A DNA stretch of 64,000 bases from positions 1,440,501 through 1,504,500 of the forward strand of contig NZ_CP034683.1 of assembly GCF_003990335.1 (NCBI RefSeq). Direction: 5' to 3'. The stretch is from Rheinheimera mangrovi (GTDB taxonomy: Bacteria > Pseudomonadota > Gammaproteobacteria > Enterobacterales > Alteromonadaceae). Numbering within the stretch: the stretch's first letter is position 1; each line of letters begins with the position of its first letter. Under the pieces are notes generated by a model. The model did no database searches. It saw only the letters and a list, made by a program, of their open reading frames with translations, and had not been told where the DNA came from. This document shows positions 16,941 through 25,236 of this stretch, in pieces. The position numbers and the translations under genes were made by a program.

Positions 16941-19721
16941 TTAGAAATCTGCACGCAGACCTAAACTTACACGTCTGCCAGAAAACTCATACATCACAGG
17001 GAAAGCTGGGTTCATGGTGTAACCTGAGGTTTCTTCGTCTGTCATATTGATGCCTTTTAAGCTCAGCTTGACGTTGTCAGTCAATTGGTAGCCTAAGGCG
17101 ATATCCGTTTGACCGTAGGCGTCACGGTATACCGGGTACATATTCAGGTGAATGTACTCTACGTACTTGTCTTTGTAGTTGTAAGACACACGAGCATCAA
17201 AGCTATCGTTTTCGTAGTACAGCGTAAAGTTGTAAGTTTTGTCTGCTAAACCTTCAGGTGGGGTTGGAATATCTAAATCCGACGCACCTGTTAAGGTATT
17301 GTCCAGCATGGTGTAGTTAGCATTAATACCAAAACCGTCCAGTGATTCGCTCAGCATAGTCAGAGGTAACTGGGCTATTAATTCCAGACCTGTAACTTTG
17401 TAAGAACCTTCAGCATTGACAGGTTGGAACACTTCAAAGTCGTAATAACCATCCAGTGAGCCGTCTGCATTACGCTTTTCTACATCTTTCACTATGCCGG
17501 TCATTTCTTCACGTACTACACCTTCGATATCTTTCCAGAAGTAAGATGCCGCCAGAATACCGCCATTTTCCATATACCATTCAACACCGGTTTCCCACTG
17601 TTTGGCTTTGGTTGGCTTCAGACCCGGGTTTCCGTCCTTAAAGCGGAATTCGTTCCAGCTGACTGTACGTTTGTAGGCGATGTCGCCTAAGGCCGGACGC
17701 ATCAGGGTTTCTGACGCAGCAGTACGCCAAATGACATCTTCAGCAACTTCAACTGTCAGGTTAAAGCTTGGTAATACATCGTTGTAGCTGCCATCTGCAG
17801 ACACTGGATCTTTGGTATAACCAGTAGTGCCATCTTCATTTTGGATTGGGTGGTAGCCAAAAGAGGTTACGTCAGTGTCCACTGCACGCACACCGGCGTT
17901 TAACTTGCTTGGTAAGCTGCCAATTTCGAAATCAAAATTGGTCATGGCGTATAAAGCAGTTACTGCTTCGTCAACACGGTAGTACTGGTTCACCTGGAAT
18001 GGAGTAAAGAAACCTTCGTAACGGAAAGTGCGGCGGGCATAGTCGTTCGATACCTGCATCCAGTTCAGGTTTTTGGCCTGATAAGCACCGCCGGAAGCAA
18101 TATCAGTGACATAACCTAACTCACTGTCTTTTAAAGTGCGTTTGTTCACGTATGAACTGTCGCCAGCTTTGGGCCCCTGAATTTTGATTTCACCGTAATT
18201 ACGTTCTTTGGATTTGTCAGTGTAACGCACACCAAACTGCACACTGCTCAGAGCTGGCAACAGAGACCATTCCAGCTCTTTCTTAAAGTCGAGCTGAGCA
18301 GCGTATTTGTCGTCCTGCACTTCTTCCAGTTGAGTTTCATAAGCTTCAAACAGGTATTTGTCGGCAGCATTGTACATATCGATACTGGCCGGGTTGTCAC
18401 TCTTAATGGTTTCACCACCATTCGCAGTCCAGCGGGTACGGGACGGAGCATAAGCCACATGTTTCAGGTTGGCGTAGTCTGCAGTTTTCTCAGCGCCTGA
18501 ATACCCGACTAAAGCATTAATATCCCACCCGTTAACCAGCCAATCCATAGTGGCGCTGTATTGAGTGAAGTCTGTTTCATTGATACGTTCTTTGCTTAAA
18601 AATTCATGCTGAGTGGCTGTGTAAGACACGTCTGTCAGCACGACCATGCCATAGTCGGCCAGCGTGGTATCGTCATAAGCGTGGATAGTCTCTAAGGTAC
18701 TGCGGCTTGATGCGGAATAGGCGGCAGCATCGTACTCGTCTTCGGTGTTGTCATAACCACCTAACATGGCGTCAAAAGTCAGGCTGAAGCTTGAACTGGG
18801 TTTGTATTGTAATGAAGCCGTGCCACCCCATTTGTCCTGCTCGCTTTGGAAAACACGGTCGCCCACTTTATCCTGGAAAATAATACGGCTGGTTTCGTCT
18901 TTATCTTTGAAATTGCTGACGATCACGCCTGCGTCACGCTCCAGAACTGCCGCAGCCTGAGTAGAGCGTGGTGCTGACGCTTCAAGGAAACGGCCCATAG
19001 GACGGAAGTTGATGCCAGAGTTTGAATCAGTTCTGTTGCTACGTTCTGCTTTAGAGAAAGACACTAAAGCGCCCCAGTCACCCCAGGTGTCGCTGGTAAG
19101 GAAGGAGAATTTAGGGTCGGTTTTTTCTGAAATCGAGTTATGGGCACCTTCAGCGGATACAACAAATTGAGCTTCGCTGTAATCGAAAGGTTTAGCTGTA
19201 CCAATCTGTACTGAACCTGCGATACCGCCTTCTTCATCTGCAGCGGTAGGAGATTTTTGTACTGTAACGCTTTGGATGATTTCAGAGGCAAAAATATCAA
19301 ATTCCACATCACGGCCACCACTGCCTGATGCCGTAGCCAGGTTATTGATCGACACATGAGTAAATTCAGAAGGGAGGCTTCGCACGTTGACTTTGCTGCC
19401 CAGGCCTTTGTTACGCTCTATAGTGACACCAGGCATACGTTGCAGAGCTTCTGCCAGGTTTTGCTCCGGGAAATCGGCGATATCTGTAGCTACGATAGAA
19501 TCAGAGAAACCAATATTCTCTTTTTTCATATCAACGGCTTGTTCCAGACTTTTGCTATAAGTGCCTTTTACTGCGATGACTTCGACTTTCTGTTCAGTCT
19601 GCTTGTCTTGTGCGTAAGCAGGTAAGCTGATGGCTGTACCCAGCAGCAGCTGACCAATAGCCAGGCTTAATGCAGTGCGTTTTGATGCAATATGACGACG
19701 GTATTGACTCTGATTTTTCAT
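16941..19721 (-). CDS. TonB-dependent outer-membrane receptor
   Basis: A 926-residue receptor. The signal peptide (QLLLGTAISLPAYAQ) is followed by the plug: KVEVIAVKGTYSKSLEQAVD, then LAEALQRMPGVTIER and the DIFASEIIQSVTVQKSP segment, typical of the TIGR01782-type receptors common in Alteromonadales and Xanthomonadales. The beta-barrel ends in aromatic GLRADF. Such receptors import oligosaccharides, peptides or metal complexes using the proton motive force through TonB. The ATG at 19721 is chosen because AAGGG lies 9 bases before it; an in-frame ATG at 19745 is possible. The downstream gene is a secreted metallophosphoesterase, so a phosphorylated ligand is a reasonable guess. Confidence 0.93.
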   Translation of the reverse strand: MKNQSQYRRHIASKRTALSLAIGQLLLGTAISLPAYAQDKQTEQKVEVIAVKGTYSKSLEQAVDMKKENIGFSDSIVATDIADFPEQNLAEALQRMPGVTIERNKGLGSKVNVRSLPSEFTHVSINNLATASGSGGRDVEFDIFASEIIQSVTVQKSPTAADEEGGIAGSVQIGTAKPFDYSEAQFVVSAEGAHNSISEKTDPKFSFLTSDTWGDWGALVSFSKAERSNRTDSNSGINFRPMGRFLEASAPRSTQAAAVLERDAGVIVSNFKDKDETSRIIFQDKVGDRVFQSEQDKWGGTASLQYKPSSSFSLTFDAMLGGYDNTEDEYDAAAYSASSRSTLETIHAYDDTTLADYGMVVLTDVSYTATQHEFLSKERINETDFTQYSATMDWLVNGWDINALVGYSGAEKTADYANLKHVAYAPSRTRWTANGGETIKSDNPASIDMYNAADKYLFEAYETQLEEVQDDKYAAQLDFKKELEWSLLPALSSVQFGVRYTDKSKERNYGEIKIQGPKAGDSSYVNKRTLKDSELGYVTDIASGGAYQAKNLNWMQVSNDYARRTFRYEGFFTPFQVNQYYRVDEAVTALYAMTNFDFEIGSLPSKLNAGVRAVDTDVTSFGYHPIQNEDGTTGYTKDPVSADGSYNDVLPSFNLTVEVAEDVIWRTAASETLMRPALGDIAYKRTVSWNEFRFKDGNPGLKPTKAKQWETGVEWYMENGGILAASYFWKDIEGVVREEMTGIVKDVEKRNADGSLDGYYDFEVFQPVNAEGSYKVTGLELIAQLPLTMLSESLDGFGINANYTMLDNTLTGASDLDIPTPPEGLADKTYNFTLYYENDSFDARVSYNYKDKYVEYIHLNMYPVYRDAYGQTDIALGYQLTDNVKLSLKGINMTDEETSGYTMNPAFPVMYEFSGRRVSLGLRADF

Positions 19722-20277
19722 TCCCAAACCCTTAGCTGATGTCATTGTTTTTTTGCGACCACACTATTTTATTGGCTGAGTGTAGTGGCCGTGCTCAACG
19801 ACGGGCGAGATTACAGAGCAACTATGATGCTTTTATTTCAATGCACAACCGCTGTCAGGGTTTTGTTGTAAGCAAAGTGCAATGAAAAGGTTGCATCATT
19901 TTGCGGCTGCGGCTTTTGATATGTAACCGATTTCATTTTTCGTAATGTTGTTGAACGTAGTAAATTTATTGAAAATCATGCACCTATGAGTGATTTGTGC
20001 TGCTTTTTGTAAAGGTGTTCTGCGGCTTTGTTAACTGGTAGTGCGCAGAGTACAGCAACCATAATAAGACGTTTTTGTTTTTTCAAAAGGCGATAAAGCG
20101 TCACTTTTTTGCGATTAACTTTGCAACTTTCTCCGTTCGTTGTGGTTTTGGTCTGAGAGCTGTGGTGCAGATAAATTAAAGGTTGTGCCCGTAGCGCTGT
20201 CGGGTGCAGTATGTAAATTGCCCCCAAAACATAGCTTTATCTAAAGAGCTGAGTGAATGGCCAACCCAGGAGTGGTT
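19722..20277. other. Divergent intergenic region with no clear gene
   Basis: About 556 bases between the minus-strand TonB receptor and the plus-strand hydrolase operon; both promoters must be here. A minus-strand frame (19976-20227) encodes a short Lys-rich, partly hydrophobic peptide (KKQKRLIMVAVLCALPV), but it lacks a plausible start with a ribosome site and I do not call it. AT-rich runs near 19900-19970 and 20090-20120 could be promoter elements. Confidence 0.4.
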
Positions 20278-21168
20278 ATGTCTGATCGTAAAACTGCCAA
20301 AGATTTTCACCCCGAAACTCTGCGTTTATTTGATAAATATGTGCATGGAGATATTAGTCGCCGCGACTTTTTGGCAGGGGCTGCAAAGTTTGCCGTGGCT
20401 GGCATGACCGCCCTGACTATATTGCAGGCATTGACGCCAAATTATGCGATGGGCCAGCAAATTCAACCCGACGACCCGCAACTGGACTCTGAGTATCTGA
20501 CCTGGCCAAGCCCAAAAGGTTACGGTGATTTACGGGGTTATCTGGTTAAACCCAAGGCAGTGACGGGAAAATTACCGCTGGTGCTGGTGGTGCATGAAAA
20601 TCGGGGGTTAAACCCTCATATTGAAGATGTGGCACGCCGTCTGGCCTTGGCTGGTTTTATTGCATTTGCGCCAGATGCACTCTTTCCTCTGGGTGGTTAT
20701 CCAGGAGATGAAGACAAAGCCCGCGCCATGTTTGCCTTGTTGGATCAGGATAAAACCCGGCAAGACTTTATTGCCAGCGTAGCGATTTTGCAAAAACTGC
20801 CGCAAGGCAATGGCAAAGTTGGTGTGGTCGGTTTTTGTTATGGCGGCGGCATGTCGAACTTCCTTGCAACTGAGTTACCTGACTTAGCTGCGGCAGTGCC
20901 ATTTTATGGCCGACAAGCTGATTTAAACAAAGTGGCGGCTATTCAGGCGCCTTTGCTTATTCACTACGCCAGTGACGATGAGCGGGTGAATGCCGGAGCT
21001 CAAGCTTATGATGAAGCGCTAAAAGCTGCAGGCAAAAATGCCCAAAGTTATATCTATCCTGACACTCAGCATGGGTTTCATAACGACACCACGCCACGTT
21101 ATGCTCAGGCGGCAGCAGAGCTGGCGTGGGGCCGCACAATCGAATTTTTTAAACAGCATTTGAGTTGA
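20278..21168 (+). CDS. Tat-exported dienelactone-hydrolase-like protein
   Basis: A 296-residue protein with a twin-arginine signal (SRRDFLAGAAKFAVAGMTAL, RR at 28-29), so exported folded to the periplasm. The mature part is an alpha/beta hydrolase of the dienelactone hydrolase family: nucleophile C187 in GFCYGGG, acidic residue D233 or D234 in HYASDDERV, and H265 or H268 in DTQHGFHND. Glu107 (VVHENRGLN) is the family's conserved Glu that primes the Cys. The family hydrolyses cyclic ester bonds; the true substrate is unknown. ATG 20278 is supported by AGGAG 6 bases before it, rather than 20257. It is first in an operon with a cupin gene (24 bases) and nudK. Confidence 0.88.
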   Translation: MSDRKTAKDFHPETLRLFDKYVHGDISRRDFLAGAAKFAVAGMTALTILQALTPNYAMGQQIQPDDPQLDSEYLTWPSPKGYGDLRGYLVKPKAVTGKLPLVLVVHENRGLNPHIEDVARRLALAGFIAFAPDALFPLGGYPGDEDKARAMFALLDQDKTRQDFIASVAILQKLPQGNGKVGVVGFCYGGGMSNFLATELPDLAAAVPFYGRQADLNKVAAIQAPLLIHYASDDERVNAGAQAYDEALKAAGKNAQSYIYPDTQHGFHNDTTPRYAQAAAELAWGRTIEFFKQHLS

Positions 21169-21192
21169 TATAAAGGTGGAGCCAAAGATCAT

Positions 21193-21558
21193 ATGAGTTA
21201 TCAGGCTATTAATTTTAAAGATAAATTTGCGAAGTTCGATAATCACTGGTCACCCCGTGTTATCGCAGAAATGAATGACTACCAGTTTAAACTGGTAAAA
21301 GTGGCTGGAGATTTTGTCTGGCACGATCATCCTGACACCGATGAAGTTTTTATTGTGATGGACGGGGTGTTGGACATCGAATTTGAAGATGGAAAAGTCA
21401 CTTTAGCCGCCGGAGAAATGTTTGTGGTGCCTAAAGGCGTGAAACACAAACCCAGGGCTGTGCAGGAGTGCAAAGTACTGCTGGTAGAACCCAAAGGTGT
21501 GGTCAATACTGGCGACGCCACAAGCGAGCTAAAAGCCGAAAATGATGTATGGATTTAA
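21193..21558 (+). CDS. Cupin-domain protein
   Basis: A 121-residue single-domain cupin. Motif 1 has metal ligands H44, H46 and E51 ([11 protein letters not shown]) and motif 2 has H85 ([12 protein letters not shown]). Cytoplasmic. Such small cupins bind a divalent metal and act as isomerases, dioxygenases or sugar-binding proteins; function here is not determinable. Encoded between the Tat hydrolase and nudK, with gaps of 24 and 18 bases, so probably cotranscribed. GGTGGAG precedes the start. Confidence 0.88.
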   Translation: MSYQAINFKDKFAKFDNHWSPRVIAEMNDYQFKLVKVAGDFVWHDHPDTDEVFIVMDGVLDIEFEDGKVTLAAGEMFVVPKGVKHKPRAVQECKVLLVEPKGVVNTGDATSELKAENDVWI

Positions 21559-21576
21559 ATGGACAGGTCGTTTTAA

Positions 21577-22164
21577 ATGAGCACTAAAATCAGAAATATT
21601 CAGAAAACCCTGCTGTCGGATAACTGGTACACCCTGAATAAATTTAGTTTTGACTATCAGAATCACCAGGGGGTATGGCAACAACAGCACCGTGAAGCCT
21701 ATGACCGTGGCAATGGCGCTACTATTTTGTTGTACAACAGCGCTAAAGGCACTGTAATTTTAACCCGTCAGTTCCGTTTACCTACTTATATCAATGGTAA
21801 TGCCGATGGTTTACTCATTGAAACCTGCGCTGGATTACTGGAGCAGGATAATCCGGAAGACTGCATTAAGCGAGAAGCCGAAGAAGAGACCGGCTACAAA
21901 GTAGACAAAGTGCAAAAGCTGTTTGAAGCCTATATGTCGCCGGGTTCTGTGACCGAAATCATTCATTTTTTCGCGGCTGAATACGCCGAAGACATGCAGG
22001 TGTCCGCAGGCGGTGGACTGGCGCATGAGCAGGAAAATATCGAAGTACTGGAACTGGATTTTGAGCAGGCTTATTCGATGATTAGCACTGGTGAAATTAA
22101 AGACGGTAAAACTATTATGTTGCTGCAGTACGCCAAGATTAATGGCCTGCTGACCCCTAACTAA
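21577..22164 (+). CDS. nudK: GDP-mannose pyrophosphatase NudK (Nudix hydrolase)
   Basis: A 195-residue protein closely like E. coli NudK along its length: [44 protein letters not shown] and [12 protein letters not shown]. The Nudix box spans residues 86-108; the core REAEEETGY (99-107) is present, but the first Glu of the consensus G-x5-E is Asn92. The family hydrolyses GDP-mannose to mannose 1-phosphate and GMP, using Mg. Third gene of a three-gene operon. Cytoplasmic, presumably dimeric like its relatives. Confidence 0.92.
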   Translation: MSTKIRNIQKTLLSDNWYTLNKFSFDYQNHQGVWQQQHREAYDRGNGATILLYNSAKGTVILTRQFRLPTYINGNADGLLIETCAGLLEQDNPEDCIKREAEEETGYKVDKVQKLFEAYMSPGSVTEIIHFFAAEYAEDMQVSAGGGLAHEQENIEVLELDFEQAYSMISTGEIKDGKTIMLLQYAKINGLLTPN

Positions 22165-22548
22165 GTACGTAAAAAACCTTAGAACTGCAATGCAAACCTA
22201 TGTCTCTGACTGGAATTGCAGAAACAGTTTTTTGGTTCTGTTCTGACAGATCATCCGGTGCCGCCCTTTGACTTTGATGTGGTGCCAAAAACCTGCACAG
22301 CGTCAAACTCAAGTGAAAACCAAACTACTCTTTGTTACTCCGGGCTGGGGCTCTTTGCATAAACCACTCTGCTACGGGATTGTATTCCGGAACTGCCAGA
22401 TCAAAAATAACTCAATAAAACCAGCCAGAAGCTGTTTACCTGGTCGCATCAAAGCGCAGTCAATTGATTTTACAGCAACTTTGGTCAGGTAAAGCCGTGA
22501 TTCATTGGGTACTATTTAGTTGTTTTATCCCTAACGCAGGATCAGAGA
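22165..22548. other. Intergenic stretch with no clear gene
   Basis: These 384 bases separate nudK from the AraC/GyrI gene. I see no terminator with a proper T-run and no convincing gene; a plus-strand frame at 22268-22492 has unbiased codon use and no ribosome site. Confidence 0.4.
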
Positions 22549-23415
22549 GTGGTTAATTATCGGCAAAGACTACAAAAAGTATTGGCGTTTATTGAAGCCA
22601 ATACAGATACCGCTCTGGATATTGAGGCGCTGAGCAAGCTGGCTCATTTATCCAAGTATCACTTTCATCGCCAGTTTAGTTTATGTTTTGGCATCAGTCC
22701 TTTTGCTCTTGTTCGCAGCTTAAAACTGAAAAAAGCAGCCTACCAGCTGGCATTCAGAACTCAACTGACTGTGACCGATATTGCTTTTGAGGCGGGTTTT
22801 GAAAATGCGGAGTCTTTTTCGCGTGCGTTCCGGCAACTCAGCGGGCAGAGTCCAAGCAGTTTTCGAAAAGCTCCAGACTGGGATTATTGGCAACAACAGC
22901 ACAAAGTATTGAGTGACCTGGCAGGAGTAACTATGACAGAGCCCCTGGCGTATCAAGTACAGCGCATTGATTTTCCTGGCATTTCAGTGGCAGTTTTTGA
23001 ACACAAAGGCGCACCTGATCAACTGATGCACAGCATCAGGCGTTTTATAAACTGGCGGAAAAGTCAGAAATTGACACCGGCAGTCAGCCGAACTTTTAAT
23101 CTGGTGTACGAGGATCCTGCGACAGTTCCAGCTGCAGATTACCGCTTTGATTTATGTTGTGAATTCGATGGCGATTTGGCTGATAACTCCGAAGCTATAG
23201 TACTGAAGAAAATTCCGGCAGGACCTTGCGCTATGATCCGTCATACAGGTTCAGATGAACAGCTAGCGCAGGTTGTACGGTATTTGTATTCGGTCTGGCT
23301 TGAGGAAACCCAAGCAGAGCTGCGGGACTTTCCATTGTTTTTTGAGCGGGTTCGTTTTTTCCCTGATGTACCACAGCATCAGGCAGTAACCGACCTTTAT
23401 TTACCGATCAAGTGA
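22549..23415 (+). CDS. AraC-family regulator with GyrI-like effector domain
   Basis: A 288-residue protein with domain order reversed from typical AraC: two helix-turn-helix motifs at the N-terminus (residues ~8-105; DIEALSKLAHLSKYHFHRQF and TDIAFEAGFENAESFSRAFR), then a GyrI-like small-molecule-binding domain (residues ~130-285; YQVQRIDFPGISVAVFEHKG, PAGPCAMIRHTG). Regulators of this layout (SoxS/Rob/BltR relatives) often respond to drugs or hydrophobic compounds. The start is GTG at 22549 with AGAG just upstream. It appears to be a single gene. Confidence 0.9.
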   Translation: MVNYRQRLQKVLAFIEANTDTALDIEALSKLAHLSKYHFHRQFSLCFGISPFALVRSLKLKKAAYQLAFRTQLTVTDIAFEAGFENAESFSRAFRQLSGQSPSSFRKAPDWDYWQQQHKVLSDLAGVTMTEPLAYQVQRIDFPGISVAVFEHKGAPDQLMHSIRRFINWRKSQKLTPAVSRTFNLVYEDPATVPAADYRFDLCCEFDGDLADNSEAIVLKKIPAGPCAMIRHTGSDEQLAQVVRYLYSVWLEETQAELRDFPLFFERVRFFPDVPQHQAVTDLYLPIK

Positions 23416-23475
23416 GCTGCGGGTTGCCGCAGAATTTGGCGCAACCCGCGTTAGAATGTCTCTAGGCTGTGTGTC

Positions 23476-24855
23476 CTAACGCTTCAGCGCTTCTTCAATC
23501 ACCTGACCATTTTGTTTATAGATCACGCCGTTTTTCATCACCAAATCAACGTGTTGTAACAGGTTCATATATTTAAGCACGTCACCCCTAACAGTAATAA
23601 TGTCTGCTACTTTGCCGGGCGTTACTGAGCCGTATTTATCCTGCACACCCATCATTACGGCTGGCCAGTACGTCGCTGCTCTGATGGTTTCTATAGGGTC
23701 AAAGCCAAAATCGTCTACCCAAACCGCCATTTCATGCCAGGTGGTCTGGCAATGGAATTTCATCGGAATGCCGACATCAGTCCCGACCAACATCACAACT
23801 CCGGTATCTTTTAACTGCTCAATTTTGCGCTTTAACGTGGGTTTACGTAGTGGTACTAATTGGGTATACCCCAAATGGCCGGGTTTTTTAATAGATTGCT
23901 GAATATCGGCGATAGTGTCTGGCTTTAAGCCTCTGTGCCAGCAGGTATTGTCTAAATGCTCAGGATTTTTAACTGTATCCTGATAACTCCACAAACCTTC
24001 CACTGTAGGGGTCCAAAACAGCAGACCTTTAAACATGCCTGTGCCTGTGCGCTCTTTAATGGCGGTCAGCACGTCATCAGGATAACCTGGTGCTGTGGTC
24101 AGGCCTGTGTGTTCAAAGTTATCGACGCCAATTTCTACTCCGCGGCGAATTTCATTAGGTTTATGTGAATGTGCGACAACTTTTAACCCACGTTTGTGAG
24201 CTTGTTGCACTATAGTTTCCGCCACTTCACGAGGCATGTCGTCCTGATCAATCAGTTTAACTATGTCCATACCGGCATCGGCTAACTGATTGACCTTTTT
24301 TATCGCGTCACTTTTATCTTTCACTGCCCAGCGGTAGCTTTTTTGCCAGTCATCAACCTGCCATTGCAAAAATGGGCCAGAGGCATACAAAGTGGGGCCG
24401 GGGATTTCGTTTGCAGCCAGTTTAGCTTTGATGATTTGAGTATCTTCAAGCGGCGCACCTAAATCACGCACGCTGGTTATTCCGGCCAACAATAACTGCA
24501 CTAAACTGGCAGGCATAATTTCATCGGCAAAACGGCTTTTGTATTTGGCTTGCCAGTGCACATAGTTGGCGTGCCCCGTTAGCTGGATATGGGCATGGCT
24601 TTCCCATAAACCAGGTAATACATCTTGTCCTTCGGTGGACACTATTTTGTAATCTGCTGGCACACTGAGGGTGTCGACTGAGCCCACTTGCTGAATGATG
24701 CCTTTGTCTATCAGGATCACGCTGTTTCGGATCAGGTTTTCAGCTGTGCCGTCGATCAGCCTGCCACCAACCAGTGCAATTTTTTCAGCAAAAACACTGG
24801 TGCTTGCGCTGCAAAGCACAAGACTAACTAGCAGTGAAATAACAGGTTTTTTCAT
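23476..24855 (-). CDS. Secreted amidohydrolase-family protein
   Basis: A 459-residue protein with a signal peptide ending near SVFAEKI. Sandwich start (LVGGRLIDGT), metal-binding HxH in WESHAHIQL, VKLIDQDD (position of the carboxylated Lys), VVAHSHKPNEI for the next His, and GTDVGIP containing the Asp. The C-terminus is PGKVADIITVRGDVL. It is the same superfamily as the amidohydrolase at 1.9-3.5 kb but only distantly similar. Substrate not known; secreted members include Xaa-Pro and other dipeptidases. Divergent from the cstA-type gene, 381 bases away. Confidence 0.88.
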   Translation of the reverse strand: MKKPVISLLVSLVLCSASTSVFAEKIALVGGRLIDGTAENLIRNSVILIDKGIIQQVGSVDTLSVPADYKIVSTEGQDVLPGLWESHAHIQLTGHANYVHWQAKYKSRFADEIMPASLVQLLLAGITSVRDLGAPLEDTQIIKAKLAANEIPGPTLYASGPFLQWQVDDWQKSYRWAVKDKSDAIKKVNQLADAGMDIVKLIDQDDMPREVAETIVQQAHKRGLKVVAHSHKPNEIRRGVEIGVDNFEHTGLTTAPGYPDDVLTAIKERTGTGMFKGLLFWTPTVEGLWSYQDTVKNPEHLDNTCWHRGLKPDTIADIQQSIKKPGHLGYTQLVPLRKPTLKRKIEQLKDTGVVMLVGTDVGIPMKFHCQTTWHEMAVWVDDFGFDPIETIRAATYWPAVMMGVQDKYGSVTPGKVADIITVRGDVLKYMNLLQHVDLVMKNGVIYKQNGQVIEEALKR

Positions 24856-25236
24856 GTGGCATCCAAATTGTTGTATTTATAGTCAATTGAAGTTAACTGG
24901 CGATCCTCTATATTGCAATGCAACTTAACCCGCATAAACTGACGTTGGGCTGTAGTTGAAATTTTTCCGCTGCCACAAAGTCAGCATAAATCTCCGTCGT
25001 TTTTTCTGCGTTGATAGGGATTTAGCATCAAACCCAGGTGGAGCAACTGTATGACGGGGAAAGGCTTTAGGTTTCAATGCTGACTAGACTACTTGATAGC
25101 CCAGCTGCAGCGCGTGCTCTATCGACTATTCGCTAATGTCACATCTGATGTGGCCATGCTATGGTATGCCGGTTTATTAAGGGGGTCGCAATGACGACCT
25201 CCAACAAGCCTGTGAGAATAAAAGGAACCTACCCTT
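24856..25236. promoter_or_regulatory. Divergent control region, amidohydrolase/CstA
   Basis: A 381-base gap containing promoters for both genes. A perfect 13-bp palindrome, CACATC-T-GATGTG (25140-25152), lies ~85 bases before the transporter start and may be an operator. A 33-codon frame starting at ATG 25191 with GGGGG 5 bases before it overlaps the start of the transporter gene in another frame, resembling a leader peptide. Confidence 0.4.

Noticed and set aside
19976..20227. Minus-strand frame of 83 codons in the TonB receptor/hydrolase gap
   Set aside because: Lys-rich with a short hydrophobic stretch, but no start with a ribosome site in the protein-like part, and no recognisable family.
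22268..22492. Plus-strand 74-codon frame between nudK and the AraC/GyrI gene
   Set aside because: No ribosome site, no protein-like pattern, and starts and stops at random points in the gap.
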